Of a stretch of DNA of 64,000 nt, positions 9,392 to 18,212 are shown one piece after another (positions within the stretch are counted from its first letter, which is position 1; each line of letters begins with the position of its first letter). The stretch lies in the NCBI RefSeq assembly GCF_001715195.1, contig NZ_MDWE01000016.1, positions 1 through 64,000 of the forward strand, in the 5' to 3' direction. The notes beneath the pieces were generated by a model. The model saw nothing but the letters and a program-made list of their open reading frames with translations, made no database searches and was not told the DNA's origin. The position numbers were made by a program, and so were the translations under genes. This stretch comes from Rhodohalobacter halophilus. Its GTDB lineage: Bacteria; Bacteroidota; Rhodothermia; Balneolales; Balneolaceae.

Positions 9392-10666
9392 ATGAGCAGT
9401 TCAACAATAGCCATAATTCTTGGAGGGGGAAGAGGCACCCGGCTTCATCCGCTAACGTATCACAGAAGTAAGCCTGCCGTTCCGGTGGCGGGTAAATACC
9501 GTCTGGTAGACATTCCCATTTCGAACTGTCTGAACTCAGGGATACGCAGAATTTTTGTATTAACGCAATTCAACTCTGCATCTCTGAATCGTCATATCAA
9601 GAATACCTACAATTTTGATCTATTCTCTCATGGATTTGTGGATATTCTGGCAGCTGAACAAACTCCCAAGAGCAGCAATTGGTTTCAGGGGACGGCCGAT
9701 GCCGTGAGACAGTCAATTCACCATCTGGCTAATCACGAATATGAACATGTACTGATACTTTCCGGCGATCAGCTATATCAAATGGATTACGATAAACTGA
9801 TCCGGGATCATAAAGAGAACGGAGCCAATCTTACCGTAGCAACCATTCCGGTAGATGCCAATGATGCTCCCGGCTTTGGGATTATGAAGACCAATGAAGA
9901 CGGAATGATCGACTCGTTTGTTGAGAAACCTTCAAAAGATGAGCTTTCGAAATGGTCATCTGAAACCGGCTCAAAGCTTGAAAAGGAGGGGAAGGTTTAC
10001 CTGGCATCCATGGGTATTTACGTATTCAACAAGGAAGATCTGATTCGGTTGTTTAATGAAAATCCGGATGCAACAGACTTTGGTAAGGAGATCATTCCCA
10101 AAGCGATCGATGAGGGGGCAAAGGTGAACAGTTACCCATATATTGGTTACTGGACCGATATCGGAACAATTGCCTCTTTTTTTGAAGCGAATCTTGCTCT
10201 TACAGAAACCTTGCCGAAGTTTAATCTGTACGATAATGAACGGCAAATCTTCACACGTGCACGTCTGCTGCCAACGTCTAAACTGACAGGCACCTCACTT
10301 GAATATGTGATTATTGCTGAGGGGTGTATCATTGAGGCGAGCAGGATAGAGAGGTCTGTGATAGGAATTCGGTCCAGAATTGGAAAGGGTACAACCATCG
10401 AGCACTCTATTGTGATGGGTAATGATAACTTCCCAACGCCCGATGACCTGAATAAACAGAGCAGCGAAATGCCGCTCATGGGAATCGGTCAGAGATGCTA
10501 TATCAGCCGCGCCATTGTGGATAAAAATGTTCGAATTGGGAATGATGTTCGAATTGTTGGCGGTACGCATCTGGAGGATGGAGAGTATGATAAATATCAC
10601 GTGGTAGATGGCATCGTGATTATTCCTAAAGGCACTGTAATTCCTGACGGATACAGTATTCAGTAA
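9392..10666 (+). CDS. glgC: Glucose-1-phosphate adenylyltransferase
   Basis: 424 residues. N-terminal nucleotidyltransferase signature GGGRGTRLHPLT (11-22) followed by RSKPAVPVAGKYRLVDIPIS, the KP/ALL region of ADP-glucose pyrophosphorylases, and a C-terminal left-handed beta-helix region (hexapeptide-like IGIRSRIGKGTTIEHSIV). Makes ADP-glucose from ATP and glucose 1-phosphate, normally the allosterically controlled step of glycogen synthesis. Directly after glgA in one transcription unit. An AT-rich 94-base gap without a clear terminator separates it from the oxygenase gene. Confidence 0.95.
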   Translation: MSSSTIAIILGGGRGTRLHPLTYHRSKPAVPVAGKYRLVDIPISNCLNSGIRRIFVLTQFNSASLNRHIKNTYNFDLFSHGFVDILAAEQTPKSSNWFQGTADAVRQSIHHLANHEYEHVLILSGDQLYQMDYDKLIRDHKENGANLTVATIPVDANDAPGFGIMKTNEDGMIDSFVEKPSKDELSKWSSETGSKLEKEGKVYLASMGIYVFNKEDLIRLFNENPDATDFGKEIIPKAIDEGAKVNSYPYIGYWTDIGTIASFFEANLALTETLPKFNLYDNERQIFTRARLLPTSKLTGTSLEYVIIAEGCIIEASRIERSVIGIRSRIGKGTTIEHSIVMGNDNFPTPDDLNKQSSEMPLMGIGQRCYISRAIVDKNVRIGNDVRIVGGTHLEDGEYDKYHVVDGIVIIPKGTVIPDGYSIQ

Positions 10667-10760
10667 AATATTTTTTCTGTATCTATTCACAATTTATCTG
10701 GAACTGCTTAATTTTTGAAACTTTATTACAGATTTATTTCATTTAAAAATTATTCGGGTT

Positions 10761-11381
10761 ATGTATTCAGATGAACAGTGGATTGAGTGGTTTGATCGCC
10801 TTGCGGAGGATGACCATGTAGTTGTCGATGATTTTCTTTCAGGTGACCTCTACCGTCAGATTATGGCTTTCTTTTCAAATGCTGAAAAGAGCGATCGACT
10901 CAAGAAAGCCGGGATTGGGGCTTCCGGTGAATTTCAGATCAAGTCATCTGTTCGCGGAGATTTTATCTATTGGCTTGATGAGGAGAGAGACGTGGAAATA
11001 AGTGGTTTTTTTGACCTGAAAAATGAATTGATCGAAAAATTGAGAAGGTTCTGTTTTCTGAGCCTATCCGGTTCAGAATTTCATATCGCAAAATATCCGG
11101 AGGGTTCCCATTATGACCGGCATTTAGATCAATTTAATGAGCGGTCAAATCGGCAAATAACCGTTTTGATTTATCTTAACGAGAATTGGAAAAAAGGAGA
11201 TGGCGGTGAGCTGGTGATCTACAAAGAACAAGAAGAAATTCTTGTGGAACCCGTTGCCCGACGATTACTTCTCTTTAAGAGCGATGTAATAGAACATGAA
11301 GTTCTGAAAACCAATGTGTCACGATACAGTTTAACGGGATGGCTTCTTCACAAGCCGGAATCAGTCGGGTATATTTTATAA
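10761..11381 (+). CDS. 2-oxoglutarate/Fe(II) oxygenase, prolyl 4-hydroxylase-like
   Basis: 206 residues. The iron triad is visible: His121-x-Asp123 in YPEGSHYDRHLDQF and distal His179 in FKSDVIEHEVL, with Arg188 (RYSLTGW) placed to bind 2-oxoglutarate. The strand RQITVLIYLNENWKKGDGGEL is typical of the P4Hc/PKHD subfamily. Substrate is unknown: bacterial homologues hydroxylate proline on translation proteins or other peptides, but nothing local identifies a target. Preceded by glgC and facing a small lipoprotein gene on the other strand. Confidence 0.85.
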   Translation: MYSDEQWIEWFDRLAEDDHVVVDDFLSGDLYRQIMAFFSNAEKSDRLKKAGIGASGEFQIKSSVRGDFIYWLDEERDVEISGFFDLKNELIEKLRRFCFLSLSGSEFHIAKYPEGSHYDRHLDQFNERSNRQITVLIYLNENWKKGDGGELVIYKEQEEILVEPVARRLLLFKSDVIEHEVLKTNVSRYSLTGWLLHKPESVGYIL

Positions 11382-11396
11382 GTGAGAGGAAAGGTT

Positions 11397-11624
11397 TCAG
11401 GAGTCTTTCTCTTCCTGTTTTTCTCTCTCCTCTTTCCGGATTGAAGGCGTTTCGGTATCAGAGAGAACTGCTTCAATGTGAGTGTCTGAACCATCAGATA
11501 TTTCTGTCGACTGTTCAATTGTTACTTCTTCCTGTTTTTCAATAGAGTCTTCGAGCACCTCGCAGCCGATAACCAATAAAATAGATAAGAGTAGAAGTGA
11601 GATACTTGTAAGTATCGTTTTCAT
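11397..11624 (-). CDS. Small acidic lipoprotein, unknown function
   Basis: 75 residues: a Lys-starting hydrophobic leader (MKTILTSISLLLLSILL) ends in lipobox VIGC (Cys21), and the mature part is short, highly charged and Glu/Ser/Thr-rich with no recognisable domain (ends in an EEREKQEEKDS tail). Probably an anchored, disordered envelope peptide. It ends 15 bases from the converging oxygenase gene. Leader quality makes it a credible gene despite small size. Confidence 0.6.
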   Translation of the reverse strand: MKTILTSISLLLLSILLVIGCEVLEDSIEKQEEVTIEQSTEISDGSDTHIEAVLSDTETPSIRKEEREKQEEKDS

Positions 11625-11692
11625 TCCAGAATTAATTATTTAAAGTAGAGTGATTGTTACAGAATTGACTACTCAAAGAAGAGCAGTTTGTT

Positions 11693-11730
11693 CCCAAAAA
11701 AGGCTTCCAATACCCAAAAATTGGAAGCCT
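11693..11730 (-). terminator. Intrinsic terminator for the disrupted lipoprotein gene
   Basis: Perfect 10-bp arms AGGCTTCCAA (11701-11710) and TTGGAAGCCT (11721-11730) with a 10-base loop. Read on the minus strand the stem is followed by TTTTTGGG, as expected for a terminator after the gene at 11759-12623. Confidence 0.85.
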
Positions 11731-11758
11731 CAAAAATAGATGTTTCGTGATTTCTATT

Positions 11759-12623
11759 TCAACTCCATTTATAGCCGTTATTATCCGATGAATCATTGGG
11801 TTTTACATCGTAAGGCTCAGATGAACTCGAGGGTTCCGGAGCACCATGATATAGCTCAAGAGACTCCTCACAAAGAATATCCGCATTCAGTATTTTTATT
11901 TGTACCGCGGGAAGTGTGCCAGTGGAGAAATCAGATAAGTACTTCACATCTTTTACACTAAACGCGACTGTACCTAAATTTTCCCCCTGTAAATTTGCTT
12001 CAATCGGGCTGTAATTGGTACTTACGTCGCTGTCGTAAACTACAGCACAAACCGTTTTTCCGATCAGGCCATATAGGCCTTCTGCACGGAGCGGAATCAC
12101 ATTCGGGATTTCATCAAGCCGCACTTCCGGGCTGTCTCCGGTTCCAAGGCCCTGCCCGACATTATGAGGGTAGGGTTGAGAAGGATTGCCGAGATAGTTT
12201 CGCAAGCCGCTGTCAGTGGGTCCGGCTTCTGTCCACCGGTTTGGAATGGTTTTAGGAGCGTGCCACCCTTCATCACCGACTTGACCGCTCCAAAGCCAGA
12301 TGGTTTCGCTGATATTGTTACCGAAATAGCGCAGCTGATTTCTGCGTGCCAGATCAGAAAGATCGTCGTTTACTTCAGTGTCACTGAAAGATCGGATATT
12401 GTCCGCGTTCAGATTGGTTTCGTTTCCGGGCCAGTAACGGTCTCCGTTGTTGATGGCGTCTTCGTCCAGGATAAGATAGTAGATTTCAGAAAGGTCGTCT
12501 GTTTCATCATTTCCAATTTGGGTGGATGATGGAGTATTGGTTTCTGGTTCATTAGCTGATTGCGGTGACTCTATGGGTTCACATGCGGAAAACAGAAAGA
12601 TTAGCATTGAAGAAGTATTGAGT
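11759..12623 (-). pseudogene. Lipoprotein gene cut in its signal peptide by an IS element (main part)
   Basis: From the first remaining ATG (12607) the protein is 282 residues, beginning MLIFLFSACEP. That leaves only eight residues before the lipobox Cys, with no basic n-region, too short for a lipoprotein signal. Upstream the frame meets a TGA at the IS junction. Removing the IS and one copy of the 9-bp duplication restores a continuous frame starting at 13976 (MKTTISILNTSSM, then LIFLFSAC), a proper lipoprotein leader. The mature part is Ser/Asn/Asp-rich with a WLWSGQVGDEGWH segment and two more Cys; no domain recognised. Probably inactive or mislocalised now. Confidence 0.8.
12615..12623. 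repeat. Left target-site duplication of the IS4 element
   Basis: GTATTGAGT, repeated exactly at 13948-13956 on the other side of the element. Nine bases is within the range of IS4-family duplications, and the matching pair fixes both ends of the element. Confidence 0.9.
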
Positions 12624-12640
12624 CAGTAGTGTCCGGTTAA
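12624..12640 (+). repeat. Left terminal inverted repeat of the IS
   Basis: CAGTAGTGTCCGGTTAA; the reverse complement of 13931-13947 without mismatch. Identity stops after 17 bases. Confidence 0.92.
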
Positions 12641-12765
12641 GCAAATTCTAAATTCTTGTAACTCATTGTTGTACAGTGTAATAAGTATTGTTAAAATTTT
12701 TATCGACTTGAACTCGTAGTTTGCCAGTAACTGCGGTGCTCAATTATAGATCGATATATAAAATC

Positions 12766-13934
12766 ATGTACACTGGCCGACTTATTTTTTCACAACTTAT
12801 GGATGTCATTCCCAAATACAAATTTCGAAAAATCGTTGACCGTCACAATGGTAATTATCGTGTGCGTCGCTTTACATGCTGGGATCAACTTCTTTGCTTG
12901 TGTTTCGTCAACTCACCTTTCGGGAAAGTCTGAGGGACTTGACTTCGACCCTCAATGCCCTGGATTCGCGCCGCTATCACATGGGTATCAAGCATAAGGT
13001 CCCATTATCTACATTTGCTGATGCCAATAATAGTCGACCCTGGCAGATCTATCAGGATTTGGCCATGGTGCTGATCGATCAGGCTCGCAAGGTTGTCAGT
13101 GATCAGAGTGAGTTGGAACGGGCGAGGGATTCCATTTATGCCCTTGATTCCACCACCATCGATTTGTGTTTGTCGCTGTTCCCGTGGGCCGAGTTTCGCT
13201 CCCGTAAAGCCGCGATCAAACTCCACACATTAATGGGCCTGGAGGGTTCTATACCCACATTTATCCATATTTCCGACGGTCGCACCCACGATGTGAAGGT
13301 CCTGGATATGATCCCAATAATGGCCGGGAGTATTTACATCATGGATCGTGGATATTTGGATTTCCAGCGACTGTATGATCTGCATTAATCTGGTGGCCGC
13401 TTTGTCATCCGATCCCGTAAGAACCTTCAGTTTTATCGCAAAAGTTCCACTCCGGTTGATCGAAGTCAAGGCCTCCAATGCGATCAACTCATTCGATTAA
13501 CAGGAGCAAAGCCCAAGAAAAAATATCCTGAGCCACTTCGCCGTATTCGTTTGATCGACACCGAAAACGATCAAAACATTATTCTTCTGACGAACATGAA
13601 AACGTGCAGTGCCGAGACGATCTGCCAGTACTATAAAAGCCGCTGGCAAATCGAACTGTTCTTCAAATGGATAAAACAGCACCTTCGAATTAAATCTTTC
13701 TACGGCCAATCGGTGAATGCAGTAAAAACCCAGATCTGGACTGCGATCTGCAGTTACCTGATCATTTTAATAACTCAAAGAACAAATCAATTTAACGTCA
13801 AAATGCACACGATGATGCAAGTTCTCAGCGTCGCGATATTGGACCGTATGACGCTTAAACAGCTATTTTCCGATGAACAACTCACAGAATTTGACCCCCA
13901 ATTACGTAACCAATTGGGGCTCTTCGACTTTTAA
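12766..13934 (+). pseudogene. IS4-family transposase, broken by a frameshift and a nonsense codon
   Basis: Translation from ATG 12766 reads MYTGRLIFSQLMDVIPKYKF and on to TCWDQLLCLCF in one frame; the family sequence then continues RQLTFRESLRDL in the -1 frame from base 12906, so about one base is missing near 12904-12906. In the second frame a TAA at 13386-13388 interrupts ...QRLYDLH-stop-SGGRFVIRSRK; the family normally has Gln there, so CAA to TAA is the simplest reading. After it the same frame stays open to 13934. All catalytic pieces remain: ALDSTT (first Asp), IMDRGYLD (second Asp) and Y-2-R-3-E-6-K at YKSRWQIELFFKWIK. Two independent lesions argue for real decay, though assembly error is not excluded. 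Confidence 0.88.
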
Positions 13935-13947
13935 CCGGACACTACTG
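13931..13947 (-). repeat. Right terminal inverted repeat of the IS
   Basis: TTAACCGGACACTACTG, exact complement of 12624-12640. Contains the transposase TAA (13932-13934). Confidence 0.92.
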
Positions 13948-13956
13948 GTATTGAGT
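13948..13956. repeat. Right target-site duplication of the IS4 element
   Basis: GTATTGAGT, the second copy of 12615-12623. Confidence 0.9.
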
Positions 13957-13976
13957 ATAGAAATTGTAGTTTTCAT
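13948..13976 (-). pseudogene. Detached 5' end of the lipoprotein gene (start codon and signal-peptide codons)
   Basis: On the minus strand, ATG at 13976 begins MKTTISILNT, which joins in frame, after excision of the IS and one duplication, to the lipoprotein body ending at 11759. A second in-frame ATG is at 13982. The native promoter and ribosome site must lie upstream on the minus strand (13977-14070) and now read into the IS instead of the full gene. Confidence 0.8.
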
Positions 13977-14074
13977 CGGCATGAGGGTTTGTTAATATCT
14001 ACTCATACTACAGTTTTAAAGCAGGGTTTCCACTAATGGGAGGTACATAAAAATTTCAGACAGGTGGGGCAATA

Positions 14075-14106
14075 AAAAAAGCCACTCTGCAGAACAGAGC
14101 GGCTTT
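14075..14106 (-). terminator. Intrinsic terminator after sucD
   Basis: Arms AAAAAGCCACTCTG and CAGAGCGGCTTTTT pair with one A/C mismatch around a 4-5 base loop; on the minus strand a run of seven T follows. Lies 28 bases beyond the sucD stop. Confidence 0.8.
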
Positions 14107-14133
14107 TTAAAAAAGTGTGAAAATTGACTAGAA

Positions 14134-15000
14134 TTATAAAATTCCCTTCAATGTCTCACCAATTTCTGCAGGGCTTTCTGCTACGGTTACTCCGGCATCT
14201 TTCAGTGCTTTCTTCTTGTCGTCCGCACCTCCTTTTCCACCGGATATAATAGCACCAGCGTGCCCCATTCGTCGTCCGGGAGGCGCTGTGCTTCCGGCGA
14301 TAAATGCTACAACCGGTTTGTCCACATTCTCCTTGATGTAGGCAGCCGCCTCTTCTTCGGCAGAACCGCCAATTTCACCGATCAGTACAATGGCGTCCGT
14401 ATCGGGATCATCCTGGAAAAGTTTAACGGCATCGGTGTGTGTGGTTCCGATTACCGGGTCTCCGCCAATACCAATAGCAGTACTCTGTCCGAGCCCGATT
14501 TTTGTAAGCTGGTCAACGGCTTCGTAGGTCAATGTTCCGGATCGGGAAATAAGTCCAACGTTACCCGGGGTAAAGATCATAGCCGGCATAATACCAACTT
14601 TCGCTTCACCGGGTGTAATTAAACCGGGGCAGTTTGGCCCGACCAGAGTTGCTCCGTGACGGTCGCATACGGCTTTTGCTTTCACCATATCCTGAACCGG
14701 GATTCCCTCGGTAATACAAATTATAACTTTAATTCCCGCAATGGCAGACTCAATAATCGCATCGGCTGCGAATGGAGGCGGTACAAAAATGACAGATGTG
14801 TTAGCTCCTTCGTTTTCTACAGAATCGGCAACGGTATTAAAAACCGGTCGGTCCAGATGCTTTTGACCACCTTTGCCCGGGGTTACTCCACCCACTACAT
14901 TTGTTCCGTATTCAATCATTTGTCCGGCATGAAATGTGCCCTCACTGCCGGTGAAACCCTGCACAATCAGCCGGGTATCTTTACCAACTAATACACTCAT
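14134..15000 (-). CDS. sucD: Succinate-CoA ligase, alpha subunit
   Basis: 288 residues, family length. N-terminal CoA-binding Rossmann domain ([20 protein letters not shown], 13-32) and C-terminal ligase domain with the phosphorylated His247 in [16 protein letters not shown]. With SucC it converts succinyl-CoA, NDP and phosphate to succinate, CoA and NTP in the TCA cycle. The beta subunit gene is not adjacent, so the two subunits are encoded apart in this genome. Monocistronic between a terminator and the divergent dnaG. Confidence 0.95.
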   Translation of the reverse strand: MSVLVGKDTRLIVQGFTGSEGTFHAGQMIEYGTNVVGGVTPGKGGQKHLDRPVFNTVADSVENEGANTSVIFVPPPFAADAIIESAIAGIKVIICITEGIPVQDMVKAKAVCDRHGATLVGPNCPGLITPGEAKVGIMPAMIFTPGNVGLISRSGTLTYEAVDQLTKIGLGQSTAIGIGGDPVIGTTHTDAVKLFQDDPDTDAIVLIGEIGGSAEEEAAAYIKENVDKPVVAFIAGSTAPPGRRMGHAGAIISGGKGGADDKKKALKDAGVTVAESPAEIGETLKGIL

Positions 15001-15203
15001 GAATCAGGTTAGTTTATTTGATATTTTGATTTATAAATCTACGCATGAATATACCATCATTGATCAGATTTTCCCAAGAGCTCTGGCAACAAATCTAAGG
15101 TTGTTCATGGATCGAATTTCTTTCTCTGTTTTGTTTTAAACTGAAAGTTAATTCTCAATTGAGATCTTTTTAGTCGGATCAATTTTGTATTATTTAACCC
15201 GAT

Positions 15204-17201
15204 ATGATAACCGATAGTAAAAAAGAGGAAATACGCGAGACGGCTGATATTGTCGAGATTGTAGGCGACTATGTGAAGCTCAAAAAATCCGGCACCGGCT
15301 TTGTAGGGCTCTGTCCGTTTCACAATGAAAAGACACCCTCTTTTCACGTAACACCAAGTATGGGCATATATAAATGCTTTGGGTGTGGAGAGAGCGGAGA
15401 TGTGTTCAGTTTTGTGATGGCGATGGAGGGAGTAGGATTTCCGGAAGCGCTCAAATCACTGGCGGATCGCTACGGAATCGATATTCCCGATGAACATGTG
15501 GATGGGGATGATGAACGAACCAAAAAGCGGGAGGGTGTGTATCACGCGCTTAAATATGCCGGCCTCTTTTTCTATCGCCATCTGAAGGAGAATGAGGATG
15601 CAGCCAAGGCACGTGATTATCTGAAGAGACGTGGTTATGATCACTCCATTATTAAAAAGTTTGGGCTGGGATATGCACCCGCAAATTCTCAGCTCCTGAA
15701 AGAGGCCACACGCGAAGGAATTCCGGAAGAGTATCTGGCAGAGGCTGATCTGGTGAAACCCAGCAACCGCGGTGATGGATTTTACGACACTTTCCGCGAC
15801 AGGCTGATGTTCCCGATTTTCAACCCATCCGGTAAGGTAATAGCGTTTGCCGGCCGAATATTGGATGAGGATAAAAAAGCGGCCAAATATGTAAACTCTT
15901 CCCAGACAATTGTCTATAACAAAAGTGAAGTTGTTTACGGCGTCAACTTTTCGAAGAATGAGATTCGAAAAGAGGGAGAGGTGATTCTGGTGGAAGGATA
16001 TACTGATGTGATTACCATGCATCAGCACGGCATAAAAAATGTGGTGGCTTCCAGCGGAACCTCACTTACATCCGGACAGATTAATATTCTGCAGCGTTAT
16101 GGCAAACGGATTGTGATGATTTATGATGCAGACAGTGCCGGCCAAAAAGCGATGGAGCGCGGTATGAACATCGCTCTTGAAGAGGGTATGGAAGTTTTTC
16201 TGATGGAGTTACCCGATGGAGAAGATCCCGACTCTTTTGTGAAACAGTTTGGCGGGGAATCGTTCCTGGATTATAAACGAAAGCATGCCGAAGATTTTGT
16301 CACATTCTCCATCCATAAAGCGGAGAAGGAGGGGCGGATGGAGAGCCCCGGAGATCGGACGGCCGCCATTCGCTCGGTGCTCGAAAGTATCGCGTTAATT
16401 CCGGAAGAACTGGAACGCCAGGTCTATGTTCAGCATCTACACCAACAGACACAGAAATACAGGAAAGGGAGCGACCGTGAGCTGTTTCAGGTGCTGGATA
16501 AGATATTGGCGGAAAAAAAGAGTCAGCGCAAATTCCGCAAGCGTGATAAGCAGTCGGGCCCAAATGCACCGGTTCCACATACAATCGGTGATTTTTCACC
16601 TGAACCGGAATGGTCAGGGGATTCTAAACCTGTTCCCAAAAAGAAGCCTCACTACGAAAAGGAGATTATCCGGCTGATGTTGTCGTACGGTGAAAAGATG
16701 ATCAAATTTATTGGACATAATGTTGCCGAGGATCATTTTGAGGATGAGGAACTAAAAGAGTTCTACAACGATATTATAGTGCGGCATGTAAATGAAGAGG
16801 AGATATCAGTTCAACACTATTCAAACCGGGAGAAGCCCTATCCTGGATTAGTTGGAGACATAATGCTGGAACGCTATTCTGTCAGCGAAAAACACGCAAA
16901 AAGAACCGGAAGCGAAGTGAAACGCGACCGAAATCCATTCAAAACGGCAAAGTACTCTATGAAGCCCCTGCGGCTCCACTTCCTTGAACGCAAACGAAGA
17001 GATGTAACTGAGAGGCTGAAACAGGTTAGCGGTGAAGAGAAGTCAAAATTGATAAAAACAATCACCAAGCTGCAGCAGGAAATTACTCGCATTCAAAAAA
17101 TATCAGCCGATGAACTATTTGAAGATCCGGAATTTTTAAAGAGTGATGACACATCAAATTTTACCGGTAAATTTGAGTATAAGATGAAGGGGGAGAATTA
17201 G
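15204..17201 (+). CDS. dnaG: DNA primase
   Basis: 665 residues. N-terminal CHC2 zinc ribbon with Cys37, His40, Cys58 and Cys61 (CPFH ... YKCFGCGESGD), catalytic core RNAP-basal region (FRDRLMFPIFNPSGKVIAFAGR), TOPRIM domain with the EGYTD acid motif near 264 and DAD at 308-310, and a long C-terminal region that would contact DnaB. The segment about 430-480 is a basic, low-complexity linker (KKSQRKFRKRDKQSG). Synthesises RNA primers at the replication fork. Not in the usual rpsU-dnaG-rpoD arrangement here. Confidence 0.95.
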   Translation: MITDSKKEEIRETADIVEIVGDYVKLKKSGTGFVGLCPFHNEKTPSFHVTPSMGIYKCFGCGESGDVFSFVMAMEGVGFPEALKSLADRYGIDIPDEHVDGDDERTKKREGVYHALKYAGLFFYRHLKENEDAAKARDYLKRRGYDHSIIKKFGLGYAPANSQLLKEATREGIPEEYLAEADLVKPSNRGDGFYDTFRDRLMFPIFNPSGKVIAFAGRILDEDKKAAKYVNSSQTIVYNKSEVVYGVNFSKNEIRKEGEVILVEGYTDVITMHQHGIKNVVASSGTSLTSGQINILQRYGKRIVMIYDADSAGQKAMERGMNIALEEGMEVFLMELPDGEDPDSFVKQFGGESFLDYKRKHAEDFVTFSIHKAEKEGRMESPGDRTAAIRSVLESIALIPEELERQVYVQHLHQQTQKYRKGSDRELFQVLDKILAEKKSQRKFRKRDKQSGPNAPVPHTIGDFSPEPEWSGDSKPVPKKKPHYEKEIIRLMLSYGEKMIKFIGHNVAEDHFEDEELKEFYNDIIVRHVNEEEISVQHYSNREKPYPGLVGDIMLERYSVSEKHAKRTGSEVKRDRNPFKTAKYSMKPLRLHFLERKRRDVTERLKQVSGEEKSKLIKTITKLQQEITRIQKISADELFEDPEFLKSDDTSNFTGKFEYKMKGEN

Positions 17202-17204
17202 ATA

Positions 17205-17232
17205 TGAGTCGTGAGGCTTGAGACTTGAGAAG
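17205..17232 (+). repeat. Four tandem TGAG-heptamers between dnaG and suhB
   Basis: TGAGTCG, TGAGGCT, TGAGACT, TGAGAAG run head to tail from 17205 to 17232, starting four bases after the dnaG stop. The units share TGAG and differ in the last three bases. No coding or hairpin role is evident. Confidence 0.6.
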
Positions 17233-17276
17233 TTGCCATACATTTATCATCCAGCATTCAAAACTTAACATTTATT

Positions 17277-18083
17277 ATGAATAATGATTTAAAGGTTGCC
17301 TTAAACGCCGCGCGAAAAGGCGTTGAGATGATCAAAAGCTTTGAAACCAAAAAACTGAATACCCGCGAAAAGGGGTATCATGATCTGGTGACAGATGCTG
17401 ATTTTGAAACGGAAAAGGCAGTATTATCAGTCATTAAGGATCATTTTCCGGAAGATAAAATACTGGCTGAAGAGACGGAAGCACACGAACATCTGACCGA
17501 CTCTCGCACATGGATCGTAGATCCGATTGACGGGACAACCAATTTTGCTCACGATTTTCCGATCTATTGTGTTTCAGTTGCTCTATGGATTGACAAGAAA
17601 CCGGCTGTTGGGGTTGTCATAGAGGTGAACAGGAACGAAGAGTTTACTGCAGTGGCCGGTGAAGGTGCATTTTTGAATGGTGAACAAATTTCGGTTTCAA
17701 ACACTCACAAGTCAAGAGATGCTTTTATTGCTACCGGTTTTCCGTATAACGACCTGAGCCTTGTTGACCCGTATTTACAACTTTTCCGTCATCTTATGGA
17801 GGAAGTTCAGGGAATTCGAAGACCGGGAGCTGCTACATTTGATCTTTGCTGTGTAGCCTGTGGACGGTTTGACGGTTTCTTTGAATACTCTCTCCACGCC
17901 TGGGATGTAGCTGCTGCCGCACTTATCGTAAAAGAAGCGGGAGGGTTGGTTACAGACTGGATTGGGGAAAACAGATGGCTGTTTGGCCAAAGAATTATTG
18001 CAGGAAATCCAGAAATTCACAACATGCTGCTCAAGAGGGTAGAGGAGTTTATTCCGCGTGAACTGAGAAAGCCGAAGAGTTAA
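17277..18083 (+). CDS. suhB: Inositol-1-monophosphatase family protein
   Basis: 268 residues with a complete IMPase site: TDADFETE (39-46), Glu65/Glu66 (AEET), DPIDGTTNF at 82-90 and SLHAWDVAAAALIVKEAGG near the C-terminus. The TTNFAHDFPIYCVSVAL run is typical of SuhB-type enzymes, which hydrolyse inositol and related sugar phosphates; some family members also act in rRNA transcription antitermination. It is clearly distinct from the HisN-like paralogue at 2343. A strong hairpin terminator follows. Confidence 0.88.
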   Translation: MNNDLKVALNAARKGVEMIKSFETKKLNTREKGYHDLVTDADFETEKAVLSVIKDHFPEDKILAEETEAHEHLTDSRTWIVDPIDGTTNFAHDFPIYCVSVALWIDKKPAVGVVIEVNRNEEFTAVAGEGAFLNGEQISVSNTHKSRDAFIATGFPYNDLSLVDPYLQLFRHLMEEVQGIRRPGAATFDLCCVACGRFDGFFEYSLHAWDVAAAALIVKEAGGLVTDWIGENRWLFGQRIIAGNPEIHNMLLKRVEEFIPRELRKPKS

Positions 18084-18127
18084 GCCGCTCTTTTTTAATT
18101 GTTATCATCTGATGGAGGTAAATAGAA

Positions 18128-18157
18128 AACCCCATCAGACAAAGATCTGATGGGGTT
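18128..18157. terminator. Intrinsic terminator, 12-bp stem
   Basis: AACCCCATCAGA (18128-18139) and TCTGATGGGGTT (18146-18157) pair perfectly with a six-base loop, placed between the converging suhB and amidohydrolase genes; on the minus strand GTTTTCTATT follows. Confidence 0.8.
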
Positions 18158-18212
18158 CAGGTTTAATTTAGGTGTTGTTTGTCGAATCGTTAACAGACAG
18201 TAAATGTTTTAT

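Larger units (their letters stand above)
12624..13947 (+). mobile_element. IS4-family insertion sequence, 1324 bp, defective
   Basis: Ends in perfect 17-bp inverted repeats, CAGTAGTGTCCGGTTAA at 12624-12640 and its complement at 13931-13947, flanked by 9-bp direct repeats. The single transposase frame (DUF4372-like N-terminus plus DDE core) carries one frameshift and one stop, so it cannot move itself but could be mobilised in trans by an intact copy. The transposase stop codon lies inside the right inverted repeat. Inserted within the signal-peptide codons of a minus-strand lipoprotein gene. Confidence 0.92.

Noticed and set aside
12901-12910. Programmed -1 frameshift in the IS transposase
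   Set aside because: No slippery heptamer such as A-AAA-AAG is present, and a second lesion downstream favours decay.
13386-13388. Recoded stop (selenocysteine or similar) in the transposase
   Set aside because: The codon is TAA, not TGA, and homologous proteins have Gln there, one base change away.
17205-17232. Start of a CRISPR array
   Set aside because: Units are 7 bp, imperfect and without spacers; no cas genes in the window.
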